A stretch of DNA of 64,000 bases from Alphaproteobacteria bacterium CG11_big_fil_rev_8_21_14_0_20_39_49 (lineage in GTDB: Bacteria > Pseudomonadota > Alphaproteobacteria > Rickettsiales > UBA6187): contig PCXK01000007.1 of the NCBI GenBank assembly GCA_002787635.1, positions 1 through 64,000 of the forward strand, read 5' to 3'. This document shows, one piece after another, positions 47,079-56,056 of this stretch. The notes beneath the pieces were generated by a model, which was not told the origin of the DNA, did no database searches, and was given only the letters and a program-made list of their open reading frames with translations. The translations under genes and the position numbers were made by a program. Numbering within the stretch: the first letter of the stretch is position 1; each line of letters opens with the position of its first letter.

Positions 47079-47474
47079 TTATCCTTGGACAGAAAACCGT
47101 TCTTTTATTTCTTTGGGTATCCTGACAGGTGTTATATCGCCGTTCACACATGCCACCTTAACAGTTATTTTGCAAAGAAGGTTTTCGCGGGTTGATATTG
47201 TCTGACTCATTACCATGCTTGCACCGGACATTTTATCAATATTAGTTTTGATATTAAGCATGTCGTCCAGTTTAGCGCCCTTTAACAAATCCATTTCAAT
47301 GTATCTGACCACAAATAATATACCTTGTTCTTTTGCTAGTGTTGACTGGGTAATACCTACGGAACGCAAAAAATCAGTACGCGCCCGTTCTGCAAATTTC
47401 AGATAGTTAGCATGATAGACAACACCACCGCTATCTGTGTCTTCATAATAGATTCTATAAGATATCTCATGCAT
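47079..47474 (-). CDS. ybgC: Acyl-CoA thioesterase YbgC
   Basis: A 131-residue hotdog protein with YYEDTDSGGVVYHANYLKFAERARTDFLR, in which the Asp of DTDSGG is catalytic. YbgC acts on acyl-CoA or acyl-ACP at the inner membrane and usually stands first in the tol-pal operon. Here it is nearly 37 kb away from pal, next to tRNA-Val. Confidence 0.92.
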   Translation of the reverse strand: MHEISYRIYYEDTDSGGVVYHANYLKFAERARTDFLRSVGITQSTLAKEQGILFVVRYIEMDLLKGAKLDDMLNIKTNIDKMSGASMVMSQTISTRENLLCKITVKVACVNGDITPVRIPKEIKERFSVQG

Positions 47475-47626
47475 ATTTTTTATATGTATTTAATTTTAAA
47501 TCGGTTAAAAAACATAAATAACGAAATAATCACTCGGTTGCTATAAAAAATAATAATTATATCTAATTTTATGTTGATTGTTGTAAAAATGAGTTGTATA
47601 AGCTTCCTCCTCACTTCTTTTTAAGT

Positions 47627-47702
47627 GGGCGTTTAGCTCAGCTGGTAGAGCGCCACGTTTACACCGTGGATGTCGGGAGTTCGAATCTCTCAACGCCCAC
47701 CA
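47627..47702 (+). tRNA. tRNA-Val (UAC)
   Basis: A 76-base tRNA with encoded CCA. The acceptor stem is GGGCGTT/AACGCCC, the anticodon arm CCACG TTTACAC CGTGG (anticodon TAC), and the T-arm GTTCGAATC. A frameshifted integrase lies 165 bp beyond its 3' end in the same direction. Confidence 0.97.
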
Positions 47703-47815
47703 TTTTACAATCCCACACAATCCGAGAAAGTCCAAAAACACTAGGCAAATCAAGCTTTTTAAGTTAACAGTTGTCTAATGCTGTCCTCGCTAGTCCCTGC
47801 AAATCTAAGAATTTA

Positions 47816-47865
47816 GGGGGCATGGTTGGGGGCATTATTGTTTAACTTGATTTATCATGCCCCCA
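47816..47865. repeat. Possible integrase arm-type sites
   Basis: GGGGGCATG at 47816, TGGGGGCAT at 47827 and the inverted TGCCCCCA at 47858 lie directly before the integrase start. Similar C-rich repeats precede the remnant at tRNA-Leu. Confidence 0.4.
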
Positions 47866-47867
47866 AA

Positions 47868-48993
47868 ATGAAATTAAATGACCAGAAGTGTAAGAATGCC
47901 AAGCCTAAAGACAAATCATATAAGTTATTTGATGGCGGTGGTTTATACCTTGAAATAATGCCGTCAGGGGGCAAGTTATGGAGATTGAAGTATAGATATG
48001 CCGGTAAAGAAAAGCGTCTAAGTTTTGGAAGCTATTCCCATAATATCACTCAAAGACGCAAGAATAAAAAGAGATGATGCTAAGGTTATAATTGAAATTG
48101 GCAATGACCCATCCGTTATAAAGCGTGAAGAAAAAATATTAAAACAGGTTAGCACTGAAAATACTTTTGAAGCTATTGCCTATAAATGGATTGAAAAGCG
48201 TAAAGGTGAAATTGAAGGTAAAACCTTAATGAACATTCAAAAGAGGTTAGAAAGAAACTTATTTCCTAAGATTGGCAAATTGCCCATAAAGTCAGTTACT
48301 CCCCCTGTTCTATTAAATGCACTAAGGGAAGTTGAGGCAAGGGGCGTTTTAGACACGGTAAAGCGGTTAAGGCAAGCAACAGGACAAATATTTAGATTTG
48401 CTATTGCCGGAGGGCATGGCAGATTATAACCCGGCTCAAGATTTGTCTGATGCACTAAAGACTTATAAAGTTGAAAGTTTTAAAGCCATGCCTATTGAAG
48501 AGCTTCCAAGTTTTCTAAGGAAGGTAAATACCAATGATGCAAGGTTATTTAAACAAACATGCCTTGCATTAAGGTTAATGGTTATTACTTTCCTTCGCAA
48601 AAAAGAATTAAGTCATGCCAGATGGGACGAGTTCGACTTAAAAAATAAAATATGGGTAGTTCCGGCTACTAGAATGAAGATGAAGAAAGAACATATTGTT
48701 CCTTTATCAAGTCAATCAATAGAAATCCTTGAAGAGCTAAAAGAAATGAATGGAAGCTGGGAACATGTTTTTCCAAGCCTACATAAGCCAAGCAAGCCTA
48801 TGCACGAGGATACTATACTAAGAGCATTATATAAGCTTGGATACAAAGGTACTGCAACAATTCACGGTTTTAGAGCTTGGGCAATGACAACCATATGGGG
48901 CAAAAAAACGGCTATTCAACGCTTGTTACAAGCTATGCCGGTGACCCATTGGAAAATAGAGCAAAATTAATGAAAGCGATAGTTTTGGAATAA
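47868..48993 (+). pseudogene. P4-type tyrosine integrase with several frameshifts
   Basis: The gene is readable only by joining frames. Frame one (from 47868) gives MKLNDQKCKNAKPKDKSYKL and the N-terminal domain up to RLSFGSY. A shift near 48035 gives PIISLKDARIKRDDA and the core-binding domain up to FRFAIAGG. A shift near 48415 gives MADYNPAQDLSDALK and the catalytic part (VITFLRKKELSHARWDEFD, EHIVPLSSQSIEIL, IHGFRAWAMTT). A third change near 48935 may restore YAGDPLENRAKLMKAIVLE. The catalytic tyrosine is not evident. The element can no longer excise with this enzyme. Confidence 0.9.
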
Positions 48994-49041
48994 AATTTAT
49001 GAATGGTTTTATTTTGTTTTTCATTTTTATATGATAATTAT

Positions 49042-49500
49042 ATGGATATATTTACAAAAGAAAAACGTAGTAAGGTAATGTCTGCCGTTAAGGGCAAGGA
49101 TACAAAACCAGAAGTTATGTTAAGGAAGGCTATATTTAAAAAAGGTTTTAGGTATAGCCTTCACACTAGTTTTATAGAAGGGAAGCCTGATATATATCTA
49201 AAAAAGTATAATGCAGTTATTTTCTTTCATGGCTGTTTTTGGCATGGACATAACTGCAAAGCTGGAGCGTTACCGAAAACTAGAACTGAATTTTGGAAAA
49301 AGAAAATAGAATCAAATAAATGTCGTGACTTAAAGGTTATAAATGTCCTGAAAGAAAAGGGATATAGGGTTTTGATAATTTGGGGTTGTTCATTAAAAGG
49401 TAAGGGAAAAAAGCGTTTTGATACAGTGGTAGATAAAACAATATGCTGGATAAATTCTAATAAAAACATAGGTGAAATAACAAATAAATGTTTTAAGTAA
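49042..49500 (+). CDS. vsr: Very short patch repair endonuclease Vsr
   Basis: I choose the ATG at 49042, which gives the family start MDIFTKEKRSKVMSAVKGKDTKPE. The nuclease core has FRYSLHTSFIEGKPDIYLKKYNAVIFFHGCFWHGHNC, with the catalytic Asp in KPDIYL and zinc-site His and Cys in HGCFWHGHNC. Vsr nicks T:G mismatches that arise when 5-methylcytosine deaminates. Length is 152 residues. It precedes the methyltransferase by 43 bp, the usual pairing. Confidence 0.95.
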   Translation: MDIFTKEKRSKVMSAVKGKDTKPEVMLRKAIFKKGFRYSLHTSFIEGKPDIYLKKYNAVIFFHGCFWHGHNCKAGALPKTRTEFWKKKIESNKCRDLKVINVLKEKGYRVLIIWGCSLKGKGKKRFDTVVDKTICWINSNKNIGEITNKCFK

Positions 49501-49543
49501 TTGAAATATTATACTTTTGATGTAAAGCCCCGTAGAGGTTGAA

Positions 49544-50500
49544 ATGAAAAAACAATATAAGTTTATCGATTTGTTTGCAGGTATAGGAGGCTTCCACTTC
49601 GCATTTCATGAGCTTGGTGCGGAATGTGTTTTTGCGTCTGAAATTGACCCTCATGCCCGTAAAACTTATGAGCATAATTTAAAAACAATATCACCTAAGC
49701 TATTTAGGTCTAATAAATTTAATGATGATATTTTAAAAATTGCTTATAATGATATAGACCAAGAAATACCTGATTTTGATATTTTATGTGCAGGGTTTCC
49801 CTGCCAGCCGTTTAGTCAGGCAGGTTTTAAGCGTGGTTTTAAAGAGGAAAAAGATTCTCGTGGAAATATGTTTTTCAGAATAAGAGATATAATTAAGGTA
49901 AAAAAACCGAAAGCTATATTTCTTGAAAATGTAAGACACCTTTTAAAGCATGATGACGGGCAAACGTTTTCTATTATAAGGGATATTATTGATAGAGAAT
50001 TGAAGTACGATTTTCACTACGGAATAGTTAAGGCTTCAGATTTCGGGCTTCCTCAACATAGACCTAGATTGTTTATGGTTGGGTTTAGGAAAGAAGACAA
50101 ATACGAAACGCCTTTTGAACATCCTAAAAAACTCCCTCTAAAAATGACTATGTCGGATATATTCGGTGGTGAGTGTAATAAAAAAATCGGTTATACTTTA
50201 AGGGTTGGAGGTAGAGGCTCCGGGCTGTCAGATAGAAGAAATTGGGATTCTTATCTTGTTAATAATGAACATTTAAGAATAACATCAAAAGAAGGGCTTG
50301 TAATGCAGGGTTTTCCGGCAAATTTTCAATTCCCTGTTTCTGAAACACAGGCTATGAAACAACTTGGTAACAGTGTTGCAGTTAATGCCATACGTGCTTA
50401 TGGAAGCCAAATAATAAATAGGCTTAATACAGAGATTAAAGGTGATGTTAAATCGGATTGTTATATTGCAAAGAAAAATAAATTACAGGCGGTAGTTTAG
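49544..50500 (+). CDS. DNA (cytosine-5)-methyltransferase
   Basis: All main motifs are intact: I (DLFAGIGGFHFAFHELGAE), IV (GFPCQPFSQAG, catalytic Cys), VI (LENVRHLL), VIII (QHRPRLFMVG) and X (QLGNSVAVNAI). The 318-residue length fits type II enzymes. The target-recognition part TLRVGGRGSGLSDRRNWDSY resembles that of CCGG-specific methylases, which agrees with the HpaII-like stub that follows; this specificity is inference. The enzyme appears functional although its partner nuclease is not. Confidence 0.93.
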   Translation: MKKQYKFIDLFAGIGGFHFAFHELGAECVFASEIDPHARKTYEHNLKTISPKLFRSNKFNDDILKIAYNDIDQEIPDFDILCAGFPCQPFSQAGFKRGFKEEKDSRGNMFFRIRDIIKVKKPKAIFLENVRHLLKHDDGQTFSIIRDIIDRELKYDFHYGIVKASDFGLPQHRPRLFMVGFRKEDKYETPFEHPKKLPLKMTMSDIFGGECNKKIGYTLRVGGRGSGLSDRRNWDSYLVNNEHLRITSKEGLVMQGFPANFQFPVSETQAMKQLGNSVAVNAIRAYGSQIINRLNTEIKGDVKSDCYIAKKNKLQAVV

Positions 50501-50504
50501 CATT

Positions 50505-50723
50505 ATGAATAAAGGTGAGTGGAGCGAATTTTATACTTTTTTAAGATTGCCGGCAGACGGAAAATTGTACTCAGCAGACTCAAATTTAAATAAAATCGAG
50601 AATTTATATTATCCGATAATAAAAGTTACTCGACAAAGCAAGGGGCATAAAGAGCCTTTGTTTTATAAGTTAGAAGATAAAATTTACAAATTCTTTTATT
50701 TTACGGATGAAAGTTCATTATGA
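50505..50723 (+). pseudogene. N-terminal stub of an HpaII-type restriction endonuclease
   Basis: The 72-residue frame MNKGEWSEFYTFLRLPADGK followed by LYSADSNLNKIENLYYPIIK matches the N-terminus I remember for HpaII-family nucleases, which are about 350 residues long. The stop TGA overlaps the ATG of the next gene, and no later fragment of the nuclease is visible. It is 4 bp downstream of the methyltransferase, as expected for the R gene. I cannot compare sequences here, so the family is a recognition call. Confidence 0.6.
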
Positions 50724-51910
50724 AAACATCTGCGTTAATTTTACCGGCGTTGCTAGTCGGTTCTAAAGCCTTTTTAGACCCTGCTTTTGTGCAACATTAC
50801 CGTTCAGGTTTAAAGAATAGAAACACTTATTATAATGATAAGCCGCATCTCGGTAAGAACATAGACGGCAAACATGATACAAGGCTTGAGATGTTCCGTT
50901 TACTAAAAGGTTTGTGGGGATTTTTAAAAGGGGATAATGAAAAAGATATTTATTTTGAGGCAGATAAACAGGAAGATAAACTTAATACGGAAGCATTAAA
51001 GCCAAAAGAAAAGTTTAATGCAAGTAATGTGCGTTATCTTTTAGCAAATGATCTTTTAGGAGGCGTTTTAAAGATGACGAAAAAAGGTTTGAACCCTGAC
51101 ATGGCACTTGATGATGAGGGGAATAATACGGCACATCTGATAGCTAAAGGCATTGTCAGAAAGTTTTCCGACAATGAAGATAATACCAAAATCTATGTTG
51201 ATTACGGCATGGAAATAATTAAGCAGTTAACAGTTGGCGGCATTGACCTTAGTTCTAAAAATAAAGATGGTGAAACTGTTGAGGATATTTTTAATAATAG
51301 TTCGAACTTAGCCGAACAAAAAGATGAAAACAGATATATATATAAGCAACTGGCATTTTTAGTGCAGTCATATAGAAAAAACCAGATGAACCCGATGGCT
51401 GAAATATCAGACCAAAAAGATGAAGACATAGTGCATGTAATGTTTGATGACCCTACTTCCCAGCTATTTAATATAGCCGAACAGCTAAATCCGTCTGCAA
51501 TAGCGATAGATAGAGTTTCCGCTCTTATAAAGACCGGAGCCGATATATACGCAACAAGGCATAGGACTAATATGAACATAAAAGATAAAACGGAGCAGGA
51601 TAAGTATAATGACCGCTGTGTAATAGATTATATTGTGACGACAGGGGTAAAAAAGGACAATGATTACTATAATAAAGCATTGATAGAAACTGCCAAAGAA
51701 AATTGGGGAGAACAAGCCGCCGATAAATTAATAACAATGGTGAAGGTGCGTGATATTGTAGCAAGATCGGCAAGTTGTTATAATATTGAAGAACAAGAAT
51801 TGCCTGATGACTGTGACAAGGGGCTTACGGTCTCAAAGTTGTTTAGTTGGGATATAGCTGAAAAAGACTTTAGAAAATTTATTACCGAACACAAATCAAG
51901 GCAACCTTAG
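50720..51910 (+). CDS. Ankyrin-like exported protein, family member 3
   Basis: A 396-residue protein with a hydrophobic N-terminus (MKTSALILPALLVGSKAF). Ankyrin-like region 1 has LGGVLKMTKKGLNPDMALDD and GNNTAHLIAKG, then LTVGGIDLSSKNKDGETVEDI. Region 2 has RVSALIKTGADIYATRH, RCVIDYIV and LIETAKENWGEQAADKLITM. Both match the proteins at 41929 and 43228. The ATG overlaps the stop codon of the restriction stub. GGATGAA upstream could serve as ribosome-binding site. Confidence 0.68.
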   Translation: MKTSALILPALLVGSKAFLDPAFVQHYRSGLKNRNTYYNDKPHLGKNIDGKHDTRLEMFRLLKGLWGFLKGDNEKDIYFEADKQEDKLNTEALKPKEKFNASNVRYLLANDLLGGVLKMTKKGLNPDMALDDEGNNTAHLIAKGIVRKFSDNEDNTKIYVDYGMEIIKQLTVGGIDLSSKNKDGETVEDIFNNSSNLAEQKDENRYIYKQLAFLVQSYRKNQMNPMAEISDQKDEDIVHVMFDDPTSQLFNIAEQLNPSAIAIDRVSALIKTGADIYATRHRTNMNIKDKTEQDKYNDRCVIDYIVTTGVKKDNDYYNKALIETAKENWGEQAADKLITMVKVRDIVARSASCYNIEEQELPDDCDKGLTVSKLFSWDIAEKDFRKFITEHKSRQP

Positions 51911-51978
51911 ATTTCTTTAGAGTATTTTACACCTACAGAAGCATCTGCAAAATGTTGCAAAGTTCAAATTTGAGTTTT

Positions 51979-52008
51979 TTTTATCCCCTCTCCCTCAAGG
52001 GGAGAGTA
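51979..52008. repeat. Hairpin CTCTCCC-TCAA-GGGGAGAG
   Basis: A tight stem with a TCAA loop in the intergenic space after the ankyrin-like gene. It could act as its terminator, though no long U-run follows. Confidence 0.5.
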
Positions 52009-52039
52009 GTTTTTGACTTTTGCAGAGCCTTCTTTAGTA

Positions 52040-52115
52040 ATTTTACTATAGGAAACTATGGCGAGAACCTGCTGAGATTGCCCTTCTAATTTCCTACAAA
52101 AATTCGGGTAATGAC
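52040..52115. repeat. Composite palindromic repeat with a degenerate left half
   Basis: The right half has AAAATTCGGGTAATGAC. The left half (CTATGGCGAGAACCTGCTGA) resembles that of the copy at 10527. Confidence 0.6.
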
Positions 52116-52149
52116 AGCATTGTTCAACATATTTACCGGACACTTATTT

Positions 52150-52797
52150 TTATTCGTCGTCCTGATTATTTTTTATATTTTTAATAAAATAATCCGCTAA
52201 GCCTTTGGCTATTTCGTCTACTCCCTTTTCATTAGGGTGTATAGTATCTTTTTGCATATAGAGTGTTTTTCCAAAAATGCCTTTCAATAGAAACGGGTAT
52301 AAAGGAGTAGAATATTGTTCTGCCAGTTCCGTATATATCGCATTGAATTGCTTTTGGTAATCTACTCCGTAGTTAAGAGGTGCTTCTACTGCGGATAAGA
52401 TTACAAACACGTTCTTTTCCCGTGCGGTTTTTATCATAGCCTCTACATTCGACTTTATAACCTGAGGAGGATATCCGCGTAATAAGTCGTTACCTCCTAG
52501 TGCTATAAGAATGATATCGGGATTATGTTTTTCTAAAGCCCATTTTATTCTGTTTCGTCCTCCCGCAGTTGTGTCGCCCGATACTCCGCCATTGATTACC
52601 TTAATTAAGTAACCTTCTTCATTAAGGATAGTTTCAAGCTTGTGGTCAAGTTTTTGAAGCTTCGCAAGACCGTATCCGGCAATAATACTATCTCCGAACA
52701 GCAAGATTGAGGTTGCAGATTTTTCTTCTGCGTGTGATACTGGAGGGGAGCTAAACACAAACACAAATACAAATATGCGTAAAAATAATTTAAACAT
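52150..52797 (-). CDS. tesA: GDSL-family esterase/lysophospholipase TesA-like
   Basis: I choose the ATG at 52797, which gives a signal peptide (MFKLFLRIFVFVFVFSSPPVSHA); the open frame continues upstream antisense to ybbA. Catalytic blocks are LLFGDSIIAGYG (Ser), INGGVSGDT (Gly), ALGGNDLL (Asn) and DTIHPNEKG (Asp and His). Length is 215 residues. The periplasmic enzyme hydrolyses acyl esters or thioesters. It is divergent from ybbA-ybbP, the same arrangement as in E. coli, and the first 23 bp of the two genes overlap. Confidence 0.93.
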   Translation of the reverse strand: MFKLFLRIFVFVFVFSSPPVSHAEEKSATSILLFGDSIIAGYGLAKLQKLDHKLETILNEEGYLIKVINGGVSGDTTAGGRNRIKWALEKHNPDIILIALGGNDLLRGYPPQVIKSNVEAMIKTAREKNVFVILSAVEAPLNYGVDYQKQFNAIYTELAEQYSTPLYPFLLKGIFGKTLYMQKDTIHPNEKGVDEIAKGLADYFIKNIKNNQDDE

Positions 52798-53464
52798 AAT
52801 ATCGCTTTCTAATGTCTCATTGACCCTTAAGGGACCTTCGGGTTTATATATTAACATTTTACAACAAATTGATATGAATGTACAGAGTGGAGATTTCATT
52901 AGCGTCACGGGAGCGTCAGGTTCCGGTAAAACTTCCCTTATGATGTTAATTTCAGGTGTAGAAAAAGCTACTTCAGGAAAAATTGAAGTTGCCGGAAAAG
53001 AATTGCAGGATCTAGATGAAGATGGGCTAGCTGCCTTCAGGCGAGATAATATAGGCATCGTTTTTCAAAATTTCCACTTAATCCCGACAATGACGGCATT
53101 TGAAAATGTTGAGGTTGCATTAGAACTTGCAGGTATCGGTGATGCTGCAAAAATAGCAAAAAACAGCCTAAAAGAAGTAGGGCTGCAAAAAAGAACGGAT
53201 CACTATCCCGACCAGCTATCGGGAGGAGAGCAACAAAGAGTGGCTCTGGCAAGGGCATTTGCTACCCGCCCGAAGATATTACTTGCAGATGAGCCTACGG
53301 GCAACCTTGACAGTGAAAACGGCAAGATAGTTACCGACCTTTTATTACAAATGAAGGATAATTCGGGGACAACCCTGTTATTGATTACCCATGACCCGAA
53401 GCTGGCGGAAATGTCGTCTAGAAAATTTGTAATGCAAGACGGTAAGATTAATGAAAAAAAGTGA
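52775..53464 (+). CDS. ybbA: ABC transporter ATP-binding protein YbbA
   Basis: The 229-residue ATPase has Walker A GASGSGKT, the Q-loop VFQNFHLIP, the signature LSGGEQQRVALARAFA, Walker B ILLADEPTGNLD and the H-loop LITHDPKLA. It belongs to the MacB/LolD group. It pairs with the permease gene that overlaps its end by 14 bp. No good ribosome-binding site is seen before its start. Confidence 0.93.
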   Translation: MRKNNLNIISLSNVSLTLKGPSGLYINILQQIDMNVQSGDFISVTGASGSGKTSLMMLISGVEKATSGKIEVAGKELQDLDEDGLAAFRRDNIGIVFQNFHLIPTMTAFENVEVALELAGIGDAAKIAKNSLKEVGLQKRTDHYPDQLSGGEQQRVALARAFATRPKILLADEPTGNLDSENGKIVTDLLLQMKDNSGTTLLLITHDPKLAEMSSRKFVMQDGKINEKK

Positions 53465-55982
53465 TGTAAAACTATCTTGGAAACTTGCAAAAAGTGAGCT
53501 TTATCATGGCTGGAAGCATTTTTATGTTTTTCTGGCATGCCTTATTCTCGGCGTTTCGGTAATGGCTAGCGTAAGTACATTTGGCTCGGTTGTAAATAAA
53601 ACACTAAAAGATGAAGCACAAAGCCTGCTCGGCGGCGATATTGAAGTGCGTGTAAGGGGAGTTGAGATAACGCAGGAGCAAAAAGATTTCCTGAAAAAAT
53701 ACGGTAGGTTGTCTTATGTGGCTACCGTCAGATCCATGTTGTATCATGAGGATCGTAGCAATCTTATAGAAATTAAGGCAGTAGACGAAAATTATCCTTT
53801 AATCGGTAATTTAGAATTAAACGAAAATATATCCAATGAAAATGCCATGGGTAATAACGGATTAATTGTTGACCCCATTTTGTTATCGCAGGCTAACCTG
53901 AATGTAGGCGATGAAGTGAGAGTAGGTTCGGGAAAATTCGTTATAAGGGGTACTATAAAAAAAGAACCTGACAAGGCTGTGCAGATATTTACTTTCGGTC
54001 CAAGGGTAATGATGAGCATAGATTCTTTAAAAGAGACGGATATAGTAAAGACCTTCAGCTTAGTTTCGCACAGATACAGGATTGACCTGCCTGATAATGT
54101 AATAGCTGATAAAAAATATGTCAAAGGAGTAGAGAAAGAACTTGGAAAACAGTTCCCTGAAATGTCGTGGAGAGTTGAAAACGGTACTGATGGAAATGAC
54201 AATTTAAAAGAGTTCTTAGACCAGTTGGTTGCTTTTATGACTCTTTCGGGAATAGCTACGTTCCTGATAGCGGGTATCGGTATAGCAAGTTCCGTCCGTG
54301 CCTACCTTGAAAAAAAATCCCATACAATGGCGGTTTTAAAAGTGCAGGGTGCATCCGGCAGGATAATAATGCTTACATATGTTACGGTAATCGGAAGCTT
54401 ATCATTACTGGGGGGATTTGTGGGTATTTTAATATCCGTCTTTGCCACCGGTTTAATTATGCCTGTAATTGCTAATTTTTTACCGACATTAGAAGGGCAG
54501 GGGAGTGTTTATATACCGTCCCTGCTTTTGGCTATGTGGTATGGCTTGTTGATATCTTATATATTCTCTTTTCCTGCGTTGTTCAGTGCCGTTGAAGTAA
54601 AGCCCTCAACATTATTTAGAAGTAAAATAGCTATGCTACGCTTTAGTAATAATGAAAAAATGCGGGTTGTGGTTTCGTTTCTTGTGGGCGGGTTGCTCGG
54701 GACATTGTATGTAACGGCTAATGACAAGCTGTTTATAATCGGAGCTGTAGCTGTTATAGCGGTATCTTTTCTGCTATTCTGGTTAAGTGCGATACTGGTA
54801 AAAAAAATCACAAAGAAAATAAAAGTAAAAACTCCATGGTTGAAACTGGCTTTGGGTAATATGCACCGCCCCGGCTCGTCTACTGCAACAGTTGTTTTTT
54901 CTATCGGTATCAGCCTTACGGTTCTTATAGCACTTACGCTGACGGAAGCCAATTTCCAGTACCGTATAAAGCAGATAATGCAGGAAAGAGCGCCGTCATT
55001 ATTTTTAATTGATATTCAGCCCGACCAGAAAGAAGATATTAAAAAATTACTAGGTGAATATGCTTCTGAGGAGAATATCCTTCTTTATCCTATGGTACGT
55101 GGGAGAATTGTGCAGATTGACGGAGTGCCTGTAGAAAATGTAAAGGTAAAAAATGATATAAGCTGGGCGGTACGTGGTGACAGGGGGCTAAGCTATAGCT
55201 CAAAACCTCCTTCTAACGCAAATATAGTCAGAGGAAAGTGGTGGGAAGAAAATTATCAAGGTGAGCATTTGCTTTCAGTAGATGAACGCTTTTTAGACGG
55301 TATGGGCGTAGATATCGGCGATACAATTACGGTCAGTGTTCTGGGTAGTGATATTACCGCCAAAATAGCAAGTGCCAGAAAGATAGATTATTCAACCTTC
55401 CAGCTTAATTTTGCTATGATGTTCACTCCTGCGGCAATTGAAAATCTGCCGCATACCAGTCTTGCAACTATACATATGAAGCCTGATTCTGAAAAAGAAT
55501 TTGAACTTGTGGGCAAAATAGCAAAGCAGTTTCCTACGGTAACACCGGTACGCACCCGTGAGGTAGTTAAATTAGTACGGGATATTATGGCTAATATCGC
55601 AATTGCCTTAAGAATTACAGTAGGAATAAGCCTGTTTGCGGGAATATTGGTTTTAACAAGTGCTTTAAGTGCAACCCTAACCCAAAGAATGTATGATGTG
55701 GCTATATTAAAAGTTTTGGGTTCAAGACGTATCGATATATTAAAAAGCTGCACCGTTGAGTGGATGCTGCTTGCTTTTGTAACTTCTATAATAGCTGCGA
55801 CTATCGGTACTATAGGGGCTTATCTGATAAATAGCCGTTTAAGGGGTGATGAGTTTTACATTATGCCGCATGTTACATTAATAACCATAGCAGGCTGTGT
55901 AGCTGTTATCTGGATTATAGGTTATATAGGAAATAAAAAGCTTTTCAGCTTCCGTCCTTCAACGCTTTTAAGGAATGAGTAG
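53451..55982 (+). CDS. ybbP: ABC transporter permease YbbP (FtsX-like)
   Basis: The 843-residue permease has an N-terminal membrane helix (about 24-44), a periplasmic domain, three helices at about 260-385, further helices near 400-455 and 475-495, a second periplasmic domain and a final FtsX block (about 710-835). This duplicated layout is typical of YbbP. It overlaps ybbA, so translation is coupled. The transported or extracted lipid is not known with certainty in the family. Confidence 0.92.
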   Translation: MKKSDVKLSWKLAKSELYHGWKHFYVFLACLILGVSVMASVSTFGSVVNKTLKDEAQSLLGGDIEVRVRGVEITQEQKDFLKKYGRLSYVATVRSMLYHEDRSNLIEIKAVDENYPLIGNLELNENISNENAMGNNGLIVDPILLSQANLNVGDEVRVGSGKFVIRGTIKKEPDKAVQIFTFGPRVMMSIDSLKETDIVKTFSLVSHRYRIDLPDNVIADKKYVKGVEKELGKQFPEMSWRVENGTDGNDNLKEFLDQLVAFMTLSGIATFLIAGIGIASSVRAYLEKKSHTMAVLKVQGASGRIIMLTYVTVIGSLSLLGGFVGILISVFATGLIMPVIANFLPTLEGQGSVYIPSLLLAMWYGLLISYIFSFPALFSAVEVKPSTLFRSKIAMLRFSNNEKMRVVVSFLVGGLLGTLYVTANDKLFIIGAVAVIAVSFLLFWLSAILVKKITKKIKVKTPWLKLALGNMHRPGSSTATVVFSIGISLTVLIALTLTEANFQYRIKQIMQERAPSLFLIDIQPDQKEDIKKLLGEYASEENILLYPMVRGRIVQIDGVPVENVKVKNDISWAVRGDRGLSYSSKPPSNANIVRGKWWEENYQGEHLLSVDERFLDGMGVDIGDTITVSVLGSDITAKIASARKIDYSTFQLNFAMMFTPAAIENLPHTSLATIHMKPDSEKEFELVGKIAKQFPTVTPVRTREVVKLVRDIMANIAIALRITVGISLFAGILVLTSALSATLTQRMYDVAILKVLGSRRIDILKSCTVEWMLLAFVTSIIAATIGTIGAYLINSRLRGDEFYIMPHVTLITIAGCVAVIWIIGYIGNKKLFSFRPSTLLRNE

Positions 55983-55997
55983 TGGACGCACCCTGTC

Positions 55998-56035
55998 ATA
56001 CTATGAAAAAAGTTTCCTAACTTTTTTCATAGTAT
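55998..56035 (+). terminator. Perfect hairpin after ybbP
   Basis: Arms of 17 bp (ATACTATGAAAAAAGTT and its complement) surround TCCT. It is preceded by GTC, so it reads as GTCATACTATG and also resembles one module of the dispersed repeats. Confidence 0.7.
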
Positions 56036-56056
56036 TTCCAAAATTTATTGATAATT

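Larger units (their letters stand above)
47703..52149. mobile_element. Probable integrated element at tRNA-Val
   Basis: The segment starts at the tRNA 3' end and carries a tyrosine integrase pseudogene, vsr, a DNA methyltransferase, a restriction enzyme stub and an ankyrin-like gene before core genes resume at tesA. I found no second copy of the tRNA 3' end, so the right border is open. Confidence 0.5.

Noticed and set aside
47541-47753. 70-codon minus-strand frame over tRNA-Val
   Set aside because: It reads through the tRNA on the opposite strand; the tRNA explains the sequence.
52798-53058. N-terminal extension of the TesA frame antisense to ybbA
   Set aside because: The signal peptide begins at 52797; the upstream part is the reverse of the conserved ybbA Walker A region.
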